DNA of 26,862 bases. Origin: an uncultured Christensenella sp. GTDB taxonomy: Bacteria > Bacillota > Clostridia > Christensenellales > UBA1242. Both the position numbers and the translations under genes were made by a program. Positions within the stretch are counted from its first letter, which is position 1, and each line of letters opens with the position of its first letter. The notes beneath the pieces are model-generated. The model had not been told where the DNA came from. It did not search any database and worked only from the letters and a program-made list of their open reading frames with translations. The stretch is taken from NCBI GenBank assembly GCA_910584815.1, contig CAJUBT010000009.1:1-26862 (forward strand), in the 5' to 3' direction. Below are positions 7,872 to 17,244 of the stretch, one piece after another.

Positions 7872-8008
7872 CAAAATTATGCTAAAAATGTGGTTAAAAA
7901 CACAAGATAATATATAAAAAACATATTTTTATTTTTAAGTTGGTTTTATAAAAAGTAAAATGGGCATAAAAAAATATAAAAAAGTTTGATAAAAAAACTT
8001 TTTTTCTC

Positions 8009-8037
8009 TTTATTTTTGTTTCGCTTTTATGTATAAT
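8009..8037 (+). promoter_or_regulatory. Promoter of the pyruvate:ferredoxin oxidoreductase gene
   Basis: A perfect TATAAT lies at 8032-8037, with a weak -35 (TTTATT, 8009-8014) at 17 bases. The predicted transcription start, near 8044, falls inside the inverted repeat at 8038-8064. A poorer alternative uses TTGATA at 7986-7991. Confidence 0.5.
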
Positions 8038-8064
8038 TAAATTTGTTAGTATATAACAAATTTA
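8038..8064 (+). promoter_or_regulatory. Candidate operator, 11-bp inverted repeat
   Basis: TAAATTTGTTA (8038-8048) and TAACAAATTTA (8054-8064) form a perfect dyad with a 5-base centre, placed over the predicted transcription start. The half-sites TTGTTA/TAACAA resemble the redox repressor Rex consensus, but the centre is one base shorter than in the usual 18-bp Rex site, so the regulator is uncertain. Confidence 0.45.
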
Positions 8065-8103
8065 TGTATTTAAATAATATACAATATATAGGAGAAAAAC
8101 AAA

Positions 8104-11100
8104 ATGAAAATTACTGTTGATGCCAATAATGCGTGTGCTAAAATTGCTTATGCTTTTAGTGAAATTGCAAGCATATACCCTATAACACCATCTTCGCCGA
8201 TGGCCGAAAGTGCTGATGAATGGAAAAGCAAAGGGGTTAAAAACTTGTTTGGTAACACCGTTAAAGTTACACAGTTACAAAGCGAAGCAGGTGTTGCTGG
8301 GGCTGTGCACGGTAGCCTTTCAGCAGGTGCACTTACCACAACCTTTACAGCTAGCCAAGGTTTACTTTTAATGATACCAAATATGTATAAAATTGCTGGC
8401 GAGTTGTTGCCTTGCGTTTTTCATATTAGTGCAAGGGCACTTTCCACTCACGCGTTATCTATTTTTGGTGACCACGCAGATGTTATGGCTTGCAGAAGCA
8501 CTGGCTTTGCAATGCTTGTTTCCAACACTGTGCAAGAAGCAATGGATATGGCTGTTACTGCACATATTGCAACTTTAAAAAGCAGTGTGCCTTTTATGCA
8601 TTTCTTTGATGGGTTTAGAACTTCTCACGAAATTCAAAAAATAGATGATATAAGCAATGAAGACTTACTAAAAGTTTTACCAAAACAAGAAATTGCTGCT
8701 TTTAAGGCAAGGTCTCTTTCCAGCACTCACCCACATCAACAAGGCACTGCACAAAACCCAGACATTTATTTTCAAAACAGAGAAGGTTGCAACAAATATT
8801 ATAGAGATGCTGTAAGCTGTGTTGAAGAGGCATTAAAACAGGTTGAGGGAATTACTGGCAGACATTACAATTTGTTTGACTACTATGGAGATGAAAACGC
8901 TACAGATGTTATTGTTTTAATGGGAAGTTCTGCAGAAACAGCAAAAGAAACCGTTAAACATTTAAACAAACTTGGCAAAAAATATGGTGTTTTGAATGTT
9001 AGATTATACCGCCCTTTTGCTACAGAAAAATTTGCAGTAAGTTTGCCAAAAAGTGTTAAAAGAATTGCCGTTTTAGATAGAACCAAAGAAAGCGGAGCTG
9101 ATGGCGAACCACTATATAAAGATGTTACTACTGCCCTGTTCCAAACTGGAAGAAACAACATTAAGGTTGTTGGTGGAAGATATGGGCTTGGCGGAAAAGA
9201 ATTTACGCCTAATATGGTTAAAGCCGTTTTTGACAATTTAGAAGGTGAACTAAAAAACAACTTTACTGTTGGCATTGTAGATGATATTACAAACACTTCG
9301 CTTAATGTAGACAAAACTTTTGCTATAGAAGATAACAACTATTCTTGCAAATTTTATGGCTTAGGAAGTGATGGCACAGTTAGTGCAAATAAAAACTCTA
9401 TTAAAATTATTGGTTCTAACACTGAACTTAACGCACAAGGTTATTTTGAATATGACTCTAAAAAATCTGGCAGCGTTACAATTTCGCATTTAAGGTTTGG
9501 TAAGGAACACACCAATGCCCCTTATCTTATTACTCGAGCAGATTTTGTTGCTTGCCATAACATTAGTTTTATTGGTAAATATGATATGGAAGCAGATTTA
9601 AAAGAAAATGGAATTTTCTTATTAAATAGTCCATATGATGAAAAAGAGTTAAAAGAAATTTTACCAAATAGTTTTTTTGATAATATTGCAAATAAAAATG
9701 CTAAATTATTTATTGTTGATGCAAACAAAGTATCTGAAGATAGCGGACTTGGAAAGCGTATAAACGTTGTTATGCAAGCTTGTTTCTTTAAATTAACAAA
9801 TATTATTGACTACCCTACCGTTGAACAACTTTTAATTGATGCTGCAAGCAAAACCTATGCAAGAAAAGGGCAAGCAATTGTAGATGCAAATGTAAGGGCA
9901 ATTAAACAAGCAACTAAAAGTTTAATTGAAATTGATGTTAAAAATGTTGCCAGAAAAGAAACCAAACAAGAAGAAAAACTTGATGACTATGATAAAAACT
10001 TTATGAAAGTTATTGAACACAAAAAGGGAGATAACTTACCAGTTTCTAGTTTTAACGAACGCGGATTTGTGCCAACTGATACAGCAAAATATGAAAAACG
10101 CGGAATTTCTATTACTAGCCCTTGTTGGATTAAGGAAAATTGTATTCAATGCAATATGTGTTCGGCCGTTTGCCCACACGCAGCGATTAGACCTGTGCTT
10201 GTTAGCGATGATGAATTAAAAAATGCACCTAAAGGTTTTGAAACAAACAAGGCTCTAGGTGTGCCAAACTATAATTTTAGAATGCAAATTAATGTTGCCG
10301 ATTGCACAGGCTGTGAAAATTGTGTTAAAGTTTGCCCTGCAAAAAATAAGGCACTTGAAATGAAAAATTCAGTTAAACTTGCAAACGAAGAAAAAGAGAA
10401 TTACGAATTTAGCAAAGATATTGAAAACATAGAAACAAACTTTAAAAAAGACACTTTAAAAGGCAGCCAATTTAAAAAGCCATATTTTGAATTTAGTGGT
10501 GCTTGTGCTGGTTGTGGTGAAACCCCATATATTAAACTTGCAACTCAACTTTTTGGTGAACGAATGGTTATTGCAAATGCAACTGGTTGCAGTAGCATAT
10601 ATTCAGGCAGTGCACCTTCTACCCCACTTGCAAAAAATAAAGATGGCAGAGGTCCAGCTTGGGCAAGCAGTTTATTTGAAGATAATGCAGAATTTGGTTT
10701 AGGCATAAAACTTGCTAAAAAAGCAGAACGCGAACAATTAAAAGTTGATGTTGAAAACTATTTAAACAATAACAAAAAAGACAACAAACTGATTACCTTA
10801 CTTAACGCTTGGTTAGAAAACTTTGAAAATGGAGATGAAACCTATAAATTAAGCAAGGAAATTGCTCCGCTATTAAAAGGAACAGAACTTGAAGGGCGTG
10901 AAAGTGGTTTTACAAAAGAAAGTGTTTGGATTATTGGCGGTGATGGATGGGCTTATGATATTGGCTTTGGCGGGCTTGACCACATTATTGCAAGCGGAGA
11001 AAATGTTAATATTTTGGTTTTAGATACAGAGGTTTATTCTAACACTGGCGGACAAATGTCTAAGGCTACACCACTTTCTGCAACAGCAAAGTTTGCTGCA

Positions 11101-11580
11101 AGTGGCAAAAGAACACCTAAAAAAGACCTTGGAATGATTGCTATGAGTTATAAAAACTGTTATGTGGCCCAAATTGGATTAGGTGCAAATATGAACCAAG
11201 CTGTTAAAGTTATGAGTGAAGCAGAAAGTTTTGATGGCCCAAGTTTAATTATTGCTTATGCCCCTTGTATTAATCACGGTATTAATATGAATGGTGCACA
11301 AGATGAAATTAAAAAAGCAGTTAACTGCGGTTATTGGCACTTATATCACTACGACCCAAGACTAATTAACGAAAATAAAAATCCATTTATTTTAGACAGT
11401 GCTAAACCTAGTGGAGATTATGAAGAATTTTTAAAAGGCGAAAGCAGATATGCAGCTCTTCAAAAAATTTCCCCACAACTTGCAGAAGAACTTTATAAAG
11501 AAAGTAAAAAATTTGCCGATGAAAGATATAGCAAATACTTAGAACTTTCTAAAAAAAGTGCACAAGATTTTAATGTTTAA
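8104..11580 (+). CDS. nifJ: Pyruvate:ferredoxin (flavodoxin) oxidoreductase, single-chain
   Basis: Oxygen-sensitive enzyme converting pyruvate and CoA to acetyl-CoA and CO2 while reducing ferredoxin; central to anaerobic fermentation. At 1158 residues it matches the homodimeric form with all domains fused. The N-terminal part has the pyruvate-site motif YPITPSSPM. Two 4Fe-4S clusters are bound by Cys680/683/686/690 (CIQCNMCSAVCP) and Cys734/737/740/744 (CTGCENCVKVCP). The third cluster near thiamine uses CAGCG at 801-804 with later Cys in ATGCSS and APCINHG. The thiamine-diphosphate motif is GDGWAYDIG followed by DTEVYSNTGGQ. AGGAG lies 9 bases before the ATG. It is the only plus-strand gene here, with its own promoter and terminator. 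Confidence 0.98.
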   Translation: MKITVDANNACAKIAYAFSEIASIYPITPSSPMAESADEWKSKGVKNLFGNTVKVTQLQSEAGVAGAVHGSLSAGALTTTFTASQGLLLMIPNMYKIAGELLPCVFHISARALSTHALSIFGDHADVMACRSTGFAMLVSNTVQEAMDMAVTAHIATLKSSVPFMHFFDGFRTSHEIQKIDDISNEDLLKVLPKQEIAAFKARSLSSTHPHQQGTAQNPDIYFQNREGCNKYYRDAVSCVEEALKQVEGITGRHYNLFDYYGDENATDVIVLMGSSAETAKETVKHLNKLGKKYGVLNVRLYRPFATEKFAVSLPKSVKRIAVLDRTKESGADGEPLYKDVTTALFQTGRNNIKVVGGRYGLGGKEFTPNMVKAVFDNLEGELKNNFTVGIVDDITNTSLNVDKTFAIEDNNYSCKFYGLGSDGTVSANKNSIKIIGSNTELNAQGYFEYDSKKSGSVTISHLRFGKEHTNAPYLITRADFVACHNISFIGKYDMEADLKENGIFLLNSPYDEKELKEILPNSFFDNIANKNAKLFIVDANKVSEDSGLGKRINVVMQACFFKLTNIIDYPTVEQLLIDAASKTYARKGQAIVDANVRAIKQATKSLIEIDVKNVARKETKQEEKLDDYDKNFMKVIEHKKGDNLPVSSFNERGFVPTDTAKYEKRGISITSPCWIKENCIQCNMCSAVCPHAAIRPVLVSDDELKNAPKGFETNKALGVPNYNFRMQINVADCTGCENCVKVCPAKNKALEMKNSVKLANEEKENYEFSKDIENIETNFKKDTLKGSQFKKPYFEFSGACAGCGETPYIKLATQLFGERMVIANATGCSSIYSGSAPSTPLAKNKDGRGPAWASSLFEDNAEFGLGIKLAKKAEREQLKVDVENYLNNNKKDNKLITLLNAWLENFENGDETYKLSKEIAPLLKGTELEGRESGFTKESVWIIGGDGWAYDIGFGGLDHIIASGENVNILVLDTEVYSNTGGQMSKATPLSATAKFAASGKRTPKKDLGMIAMSYKNCYVAQIGLGANMNQAVKVMSEAESFDGPSLIIAYAPCINHGINMNGAQDEIKKAVNCGYWHLYHYDPRLINENKNPFILDSAKPSGDYEEFLKGESRYAALQKISPQLAEELYKESKKFADERYSKYLELSKKSAQDFNV

Positions 11581-11609
11581 TTAAATTTTTAAAATAATTT
11601 ATAAAACAC

Positions 11610-11648
11610 AAAAAAAGCATAAATGTTATTCGTTTATGCTTTTTTTAT
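11610..11648 (+). terminator. Terminator of the PFOR gene
   Basis: AGCATAAA (11616-11623) pairs with TTTATGCT (11633-11640), extended inward by a G-T and a G-C pair, with an A-run before and a run of seven T after. It starts about 30 bases after the stop codon. Confidence 0.88.
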
Positions 11649-11649
11649 T

Positions 11650-11899
11650 AAATTTAAAAAACTAATAAAACTAAATAGTTAATAACAAATTTTTTTACTA
11701 TTTTATATACTTATTTTTTCTATATATATTTTAAAACAAACTAAAAAGTAAAAAGCATAAATAAAAAGTAAATATTATTTAATGAATTAAAAAGTTCCAT
11801 AACATATAATACTTTAAATATTTAAAATTATTTATTTAACCTTAAAATTTGGTTTTTTAAAATAAACAAAATCAAAACAACTAAAAAATATATATTTAT
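11650..11899. other. AT-rich convergent intergenic region
   Basis: Spacer between the convergent PFOR and surface-protein genes, bounded by a terminator on each side. It is nearly pure A/T with no frame, promoter or repeat that I can support. Confidence 0.5.
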
Positions 11900-11940
11900 A
11901 AAAAAATACACTTTGGAGAATTCCCCCTAGTGTATTTTTA
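11900..11940 (-). terminator. Terminator of the surface-protein gene
   Basis: AAAATACACT (11903-11912) pairs with AGTGTATTTT (11929-11938); the enclosed bases hold a short GGA/TCC helix. On the minus strand it follows the stop codon by about 15 bases and runs into a T-run; a plus-strand T-run also exists. Confidence 0.8.
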
Positions 11941-11955
11941 AAGTTACCATTATAT

Positions 11956-14900
11956 TTATTTGCGTTTTGTGTATACCCACCAATTAAAAGTATCTTTTTT
12001 GCGTTTTTTAACCAAAGTTACTGTTACAATAACAATTACAAGCACTGTTACAAGAACAAGAGCAATGTAAAGAATATATGCATTACTACCAATTCTAACC
12101 TTTATTATTGTATCTTCAGTAATATTATCTAAAGATGTTTCAAACACATAGTAGTTAAAAATTCCTAAAGGATAACTTTTTTCAAGAATGCTTGTTGAAA
12201 CTGTTTCGTTGTAATTCACATTAGTTTTTACAAGTTTTCCGTTTGGTAACATAAAAGTTACTATATGCACATCAGGAACATATTTTGCAGAAATTACTTC
12301 ATTTTTTGTAACTTCGGCTATACTTTCTGTTTCCCAATAAGGTGCTGTGTTTTTATAATGTTCTTTTTCTGGAATGAGAGGATATTCATATGCGTTTAGT
12401 GCCTCTCCGTGATTTTTCTTTGTTTGTTTAACTAAGTTATTATCTATTAAAAAGAAAATGCTATAACTATTTAAGGTTATGTTTTCACAATAAATTTCAT
12501 AGTTGCCTAAAACATTATCTATAGTGTAATAACCTTTATTATTTGGTGTTAACAAAAACAAGGTTTCTTGTTGTGGGTTTTGTTCCATTTCTTGTGTTTT
12601 GCTTATGTTTTGCAACAAGTTATTTTGGTTTGTATGTAAAGGTTCATCTCCTAATAACTTTGCATATACCTTCATTTTAGAATAAGATTGTGAATATTCT
12701 GTTTTAAGTAAAACAGAAAATTTGAAATTTGAAGAATATTTAATGCTTGTTGAACCCTCGTAAATAAAGGAATATGGAAGATTAGCATCTTTACTGAAAG
12801 AAATTTGATATGTGTTTATGCTATATTTTGCATAGAAAATTTTATTTCCCGTGCTACCATTTTCAACTTTTTTTACGCTTTCACCTAAAAGATTAGGGTT
12901 TGTGTACCACCCCTCAAAAGTGTAACCTTGTTTTGTTGGTGAGTTTAAAACAAAAGTTGGAGTTTCTACATTATAATTAGATATAACAGGGTTAAAATTT
13001 CCGCCATTAGTGTTGTAAGTTATTGTATAATTAATTGTTTCTATCATTGCAACTATTGTTGTGTAGGCAGTAACAGTGTATCCGCTTGAAACAACAGAGA
13101 AAGTGCCATTGCTAGACATAACAAGCCAACAATTAAATTTATAACCAGATTTATATGGTAATTGAGGAAAATCGCTATCTTTAAGAGTATAGAAATGTTC
13201 CACAGTAATTGAAGAAATTGGTTGATTATAGGCAGTAAATTGAACTGTGTAAAAATTATATAATATTTCGTATTTACCATTTTGAACTGTTATTTTATAA
13301 TTATTATTGTTATAATTGCAAGTTATTGGGTAAACACCTTTTAAACTATTGCTTGTAACAGAACAATTAAAAGATAAGTTAAGGTCATCGTTATTATTAT
13401 ATGAACCTGTAAAATTTGAATTGTTAACAACTTTATAGGTAAAGTTTGTATTAACTTCTTGCCCATAATAACCTTGTTTATTATTTATAACAATTGTAAT
13501 TTCGGCTGGTATAATTTTATAGAAACAATTGTTTAAAACTATTAATGAATAGTTTTCTGGTAAAAAATTCCCATTCTGTTGCATTGCAAGAGAACCAAGC
13601 AATATGGTGTAATCTCCTACATCTTCACCTACTTCTCTACTTAGTTCGCCTGTTAATAATGGTGTTTCGCCAACAACAACATTTGAATATGAATAATTTA
13701 ATATAACATCTTGAGTGTTATAGTATTTATACTGGTTCGCGTTTGGAGAAATTAAAAGTTGTCTTGGTGTTATACTAAAAATTGCATCATCTAAGTTGAA
13801 CACTAAATTATAATTACCTGCAATAAAATTTTCATTATCCTCTAATTTTAGGTTGCCTTTATTAATTTGATATTCTCCCACTCTTTCGTTAGTAGGAAAA
13901 GAAAAATCTAATTCTCTTGATAATTCTCCAGAAAATAATGGAGTTTCAGATAATAAATTTCCTGAGTAAGAAAATGTTAATGGTTTATCTATTTCGCCAT
14001 AAATTTTTGATTGATTTGCATTTGGGGTTATAACTAAGTTTAATGCATTAATTTTAATTGTAGATAAAATTATGTTATCGGCATAATTTTCTTTTGAGAA
14101 TTTTACATACACACTATGCGTTCCAGCATTTTTAATTTTTATGTTTTCTGCTTGCCAAGTTAAACCATCTAAACTAAAACTAAAAGAAACATCATTATGT
14201 AAATTATTTTTTGGTGTTACAAAGTAATAGGTTGCATCATAATTGGTTTCAATATCTTCAACACTGCAACCATTTAGCACTCCGTAAGTTATGGCAAAGT
14301 AAACATTTTCGGCATTTAAAGCAAGGTTATAGTTACCACTTAGCAATGTGCCTGTGCTTACAATTTCAAGGGTGCCAAGTAAGTAGTTATAATTTCCAGC
14401 ATCTTCACCTATTATTCTTGTTAAACTACCAGAAAAATTTGGGATTTCGCCTAGCGCATTATTTGAATAAGAAAATGAAAAAGTTGGGTCTTGTTCTCCA
14501 AAAACTTTTGATTGGTTTGCAGTTGGAGTTATTACAAGATTGCGTTTTGTAATTTTAAATTTGTCTTGTGCGTTTTGCAAAACCAAGTTATAGTTTGTTG
14601 CAAAAAAATTCTTTTGAGTTTGTGTTTGGGCTAAATTATTTTGTAAAGTTAACGAATTTAAAGTTACAGAATAACTACCAACATTTTCGCCAGTTTCTCT
14701 TCCTAAAACGCCACTAAACGCAGGAATTTCGCCTACAGCAAGGTTTGAGTATGAATAGGTAAATTGTGCAGGGTCGTTATCTGCATAAATTTTAGTGGTT
14801 AAAATAGGGGTTATATAAAGGTTTCTTGGAATAATGTTAAAATAAACAGGGTTAGAATTAAATACTAAATTATAGTTGTTTTTATCAAAATTTTGGTTAG

Positions 14901-16944
14901 TGTAAAGTTCTAAACTGCCTTGTAAAATTTGATATCTCCCCACATCTTCGCCTTCTATTCTTGCAAGCCTTCCGCGAATAAAAGCTTGTTCTACGCTTCC
15001 AGAAACCTCGTAACTTAGCACTTGGTCCCCTTCTCCGTAGGTTTTTGATTGGTTTGAAATTGGGGTTATTGTAACATCTTTTTTGATAATTTCTATGGTT
15101 ATACTATCTTTAATTGTGGTGAAATAATCTGCCACAATTTTAAAATAAACAATATAGTTTCCACTGTTTTTTATTGTTGGAATAGTTTGAGTAAAATTAC
15201 CATCTTCCGTTAAACTATATAAAATTTTATAATTACAGTTAGTTGAAACACTAACGTTTATGTTTGCCTGCTCGCCATCATACTCCTTTTGAATGTTGTT
15301 ACAAGTATAGTCTATTTCTCCAAGGTCGTACTGCATTTGTACTATCATTGGCAAAATTGAAAAGGAATTATCTAAAGCGTAATAAGATGACCATTCTAAC
15401 ATATTTGAAGATTTATATGTAAATAAATATGGGCTTGAAAGAGTGTTATCATCATTAGAAAGTTGAGGTACACTACCAGAAATATATTCAACAATTATTG
15501 CAAAATACCCACTTGTTACATAAACATTTTGATTAAGTTCTATAGTATAGTAAGTTGCCTGGTTAGAAGTAAAAAGGTATGGGTCTTCCGTTGAATATTT
15601 ATTTTCTATTTGAATTGCTGATGAAACATTATTTTTATAGAACTGATTAATAGAATTAAGAGATTGAACATCGCTTGCTTGTAAACCATTTAAAACATAC
15701 ACTTTAAATTGTGTTTGTTTATTGTTGTAACTTGTTGGAATTTTTAGGCGTGAAATATATTGATTAGAAACTTCTTCGGTTTTATAGATGTTAGTTATAT
15801 AAAAATTTTCGGTTATTGTTTTAATGTTATAAGAGGTATCTCCGCCTCCAGAGGTGTTGGTTTTAAAGGTTAAAAACTTGTTGTTGTGTGAGGTGCCTTT
15901 CATATTGTTATAACTTATATAATCCTCAAGTTCTTCTCCAACACGCAAGAAGCCATTTACATCGTTCTCAACAAAAGCATCTTCATACATAACATAAAAA
16001 TATCCACCCATACCCCAGTTAGAGCCTGCAGAATTTTGAACTATGTATGCACCAGTGTATGTTACGCCACCAATTTTTTGAGTGAAATTATTATCCCATC
16101 CAACTAAAGTTACCATATGGTTTTGTTTTAAATTTTTGTTTGTACAAATATAAAATTGGTTGTTAACTAGGTTTTGAGTATCCATATAAATAGAAGCTGT
16201 TACCCCACCATAGTTTTGAATATGGTGTTTAATTGCTTGCCTTAAATTTTGTTTTTCTTCTTCAGTGGTTAGTGTGTTTTTATCTGGAAAAGATACTGCT
16301 TCTAAAACTCGATAGTTAGATTGTGTGGCCGTTGCATAAAAATTTTCAGCATAATAAGGAGTAACGCTACTATCACTTGCCCATCTGGATTGATTTGCAG
16401 GATTATAACCTTCGCCATTTTGTTGATAAACCGCGCCATTTTCGCTAGACAAATATTCATAAGCCAAGTCGAAATTTCCACCTGCAACATTCTGCAAGTT
16501 ACGATTAATAACTTGGGTTGTATATGCAAGATTTAATTCAGAAAAATTTAGGTTTTCATTTACATTCGCAACACCTTGTTTATATAAAGTGGTTTCTAAT
16601 GCAGTTAAACTAGCAAAAGCCCAACAAATAGATGTGCCCATTTGTGCACCCACATTACTTGGCAAGTTTGCTGTGTTATTTTTATTTTCTGGCAAAAAGT
16701 TTTTTATAACATTTTCCACACTAATTAAGGTAAATTCTTCAGGTAAATTATCGGCATTAAAATTATTAACATCTACACTAGAAATTTTAGGTGTTTGGTT
16801 ATTATTTTCATTAGTAGTTATTTGACTAGCTTTTGCAAAATTAATTGGTAGAATAAAACATAAAATTGCAAGGGTAGCAAAAAAAAGAGGCAAAAAAACT
16901 TTTTTTGCAAAAACATTTTTAATTGATTTAACAAAAATGTTCAT
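11956..16944 (-). CDS. Secreted, membrane-anchored papain-like (C1) peptidase with MBG and Listeria-Bacteroides-type repeats
   Basis: The 1662-residue protein has these parts in order. A signal peptide occupies residues 1-39 (basic start, hydrophobic core, likely cut after AKA). A papain-like domain has Gln101, Cys107 in SICWAFA, His276 in NHMVTLVGWD and Asn304 in VQNSAGSNWG, so the catalytic set is intact. A beta-rich part (about 350-540) resembles the lectin-like domain seen in bacterial C1 peptidases. About five MBG-type repeats follow (from about 622, 707, 801, 968 and 1060), each opening like ITPxANQSKxYGE and continuing GExxGxY, with two related modules near 555 and 900. Listeria-Bacteroides-type repeats (about 1232-1375, with NGGNF and GYTFEGWYT) come next, then a transmembrane helix (about 1622-1645) and a basic tail. 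There is no LPXTG motif. AAAAGGG precedes the ATG. Role inferred: surface proteolysis or adhesion. Confidence 0.88.
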   Translation of the reverse strand: MNIFVKSIKNVFAKKVFLPLFFATLAILCFILPINFAKASQITTNENNNQTPKISSVDVNNFNADNLPEEFTLISVENVIKNFLPENKNNTANLPSNVGAQMGTSICWAFASLTALETTLYKQGVANVNENLNFSELNLAYTTQVINRNLQNVAGGNFDLAYEYLSSENGAVYQQNGEGYNPANQSRWASDSSVTPYYAENFYATATQSNYRVLEAVSFPDKNTLTTEEEKQNLRQAIKHHIQNYGGVTASIYMDTQNLVNNQFYICTNKNLKQNHMVTLVGWDNNFTQKIGGVTYTGAYIVQNSAGSNWGMGGYFYVMYEDAFVENDVNGFLRVGEELEDYISYNNMKGTSHNNKFLTFKTNTSGGGDTSYNIKTITENFYITNIYKTEEVSNQYISRLKIPTSYNNKQTQFKVYVLNGLQASDVQSLNSINQFYKNNVSSAIQIENKYSTEDPYLFTSNQATYYTIELNQNVYVTSGYFAIIVEYISGSVPQLSNDDNTLSSPYLFTYKSSNMLEWSSYYALDNSFSILPMIVQMQYDLGEIDYTCNNIQKEYDGEQANINVSVSTNCNYKILYSLTEDGNFTQTIPTIKNSGNYIVYFKIVADYFTTIKDSITIEIIKKDVTITPISNQSKTYGEGDQVLSYEVSGSVEQAFIRGRLARIEGEDVGRYQILQGSLELYTNQNFDKNNYNLVFNSNPVYFNIIPRNLYITPILTTKIYADNDPAQFTYSYSNLAVGEIPAFSGVLGRETGENVGSYSVTLNSLTLQNNLAQTQTQKNFFATNYNLVLQNAQDKFKITKRNLVITPTANQSKVFGEQDPTFSFSYSNNALGEIPNFSGSLTRIIGEDAGNYNYLLGTLEIVSTGTLLSGNYNLALNAENVYFAITYGVLNGCSVEDIETNYDATYYFVTPKNNLHNDVSFSFSLDGLTWQAENIKIKNAGTHSVYVKFSKENYADNIILSTIKINALNLVITPNANQSKIYGEIDKPLTFSYSGNLLSETPLFSGELSRELDFSFPTNERVGEYQINKGNLKLEDNENFIAGNYNLVFNLDDAIFSITPRQLLISPNANQYKYYNTQDVILNYSYSNVVVGETPLLTGELSREVGEDVGDYTILLGSLAMQQNGNFLPENYSLIVLNNCFYKIIPAEITIVINNKQGYYGQEVNTNFTYKVVNNSNFTGSYNNNDDLNLSFNCSVTSNSLKGVYPITCNYNNNNYKITVQNGKYEILYNFYTVQFTAYNQPISSITVEHFYTLKDSDFPQLPYKSGYKFNCWLVMSSNGTFSVVSSGYTVTAYTTIVAMIETINYTITYNTNGGNFNPVISNYNVETPTFVLNSPTKQGYTFEGWYTNPNLLGESVKKVENGSTGNKIFYAKYSINTYQISFSKDANLPYSFIYEGSTSIKYSSNFKFSVLLKTEYSQSYSKMKVYAKLLGDEPLHTNQNNLLQNISKTQEMEQNPQQETLFLLTPNNKGYYTIDNVLGNYEIYCENITLNSYSIFFLIDNNLVKQTKKNHGEALNAYEYPLIPEKEHYKNTAPYWETESIAEVTKNEVISAKYVPDVHIVTFMLPNGKLVKTNVNYNETVSTSILEKSYPLGIFNYYVFETSLDNITEDTIIKVRIGSNAYILYIALVLVTVLVIVIVTVTLVKKRKKDTFNWWVYTKRK

Positions 16945-17111
16945 AGTTCTACCCTTTTAGTATTTATTATAAGCTGCCTTTTTCTTTTAAAACCGATTAA
17001 GTAAATTTGAAATAAAATCAATTTCAAGTAAAAATAAGATTTTTTTTATTATTAATAATTAAAATTATAATTAAAATAACTAAAATTATAAAGTACTATA
17101 TTATATATTTT

Positions 17112-17140
17112 AGTATATATATAGTATAGTTTTTAGTCAA
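17112..17140 (-). promoter_or_regulatory. Promoter of the surface-protein gene
   Basis: TTGACT (17135-17140), 17 bases and TATACT (17112-17117) on the minus strand. The spacing is ideal; it implies a leader of about 160 bases. A second TATAAT lies closer to the gene near 16965 but lacks a good -35. Confidence 0.6.
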
Positions 17141-17158
17141 GTTTTTACACCTTTTTAG

Positions 17159-17198
17159 ATAAAAAAAGAATTACAATTTTATGGTGTTTGCAATTCTT
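17159..17198 (-). terminator. Terminator of the V-ATPase cluster
   Basis: AAGAATTACAA (17166-17176) and TTGCAATTCTT (17188-17198) form an 11-bp stem with one G-U pair in the minus-strand RNA, followed there by seven U. It lies about 45 bases after the ntpD stop, which marks ntpD as the last gene. Confidence 0.8.
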
Positions 17199-17244
17199 AA
17201 TTTAAAAATTATTAATTATATATTTTAGATTTTTAATAAAATTG

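Noticed and set aside
7677..7874. 65-codon minus-strand frame with a TTG start, rich in Tyr and Cys
   Set aside because: No ribosome binding site, odd composition, no recognisable family, and the same stretch folds better as RNA.
168..7878. The 12-base string TGGCACAAAATT occurs near 168-180 and again near 7867-7878
   Set aside because: No similarity extends beyond it; short matches like this are expected by chance in DNA this rich in A/T.
8883..9338. 151-codon minus-strand frame within PFOR
   Set aside because: Shadow of a strongly conserved gene; no start signals or family features.
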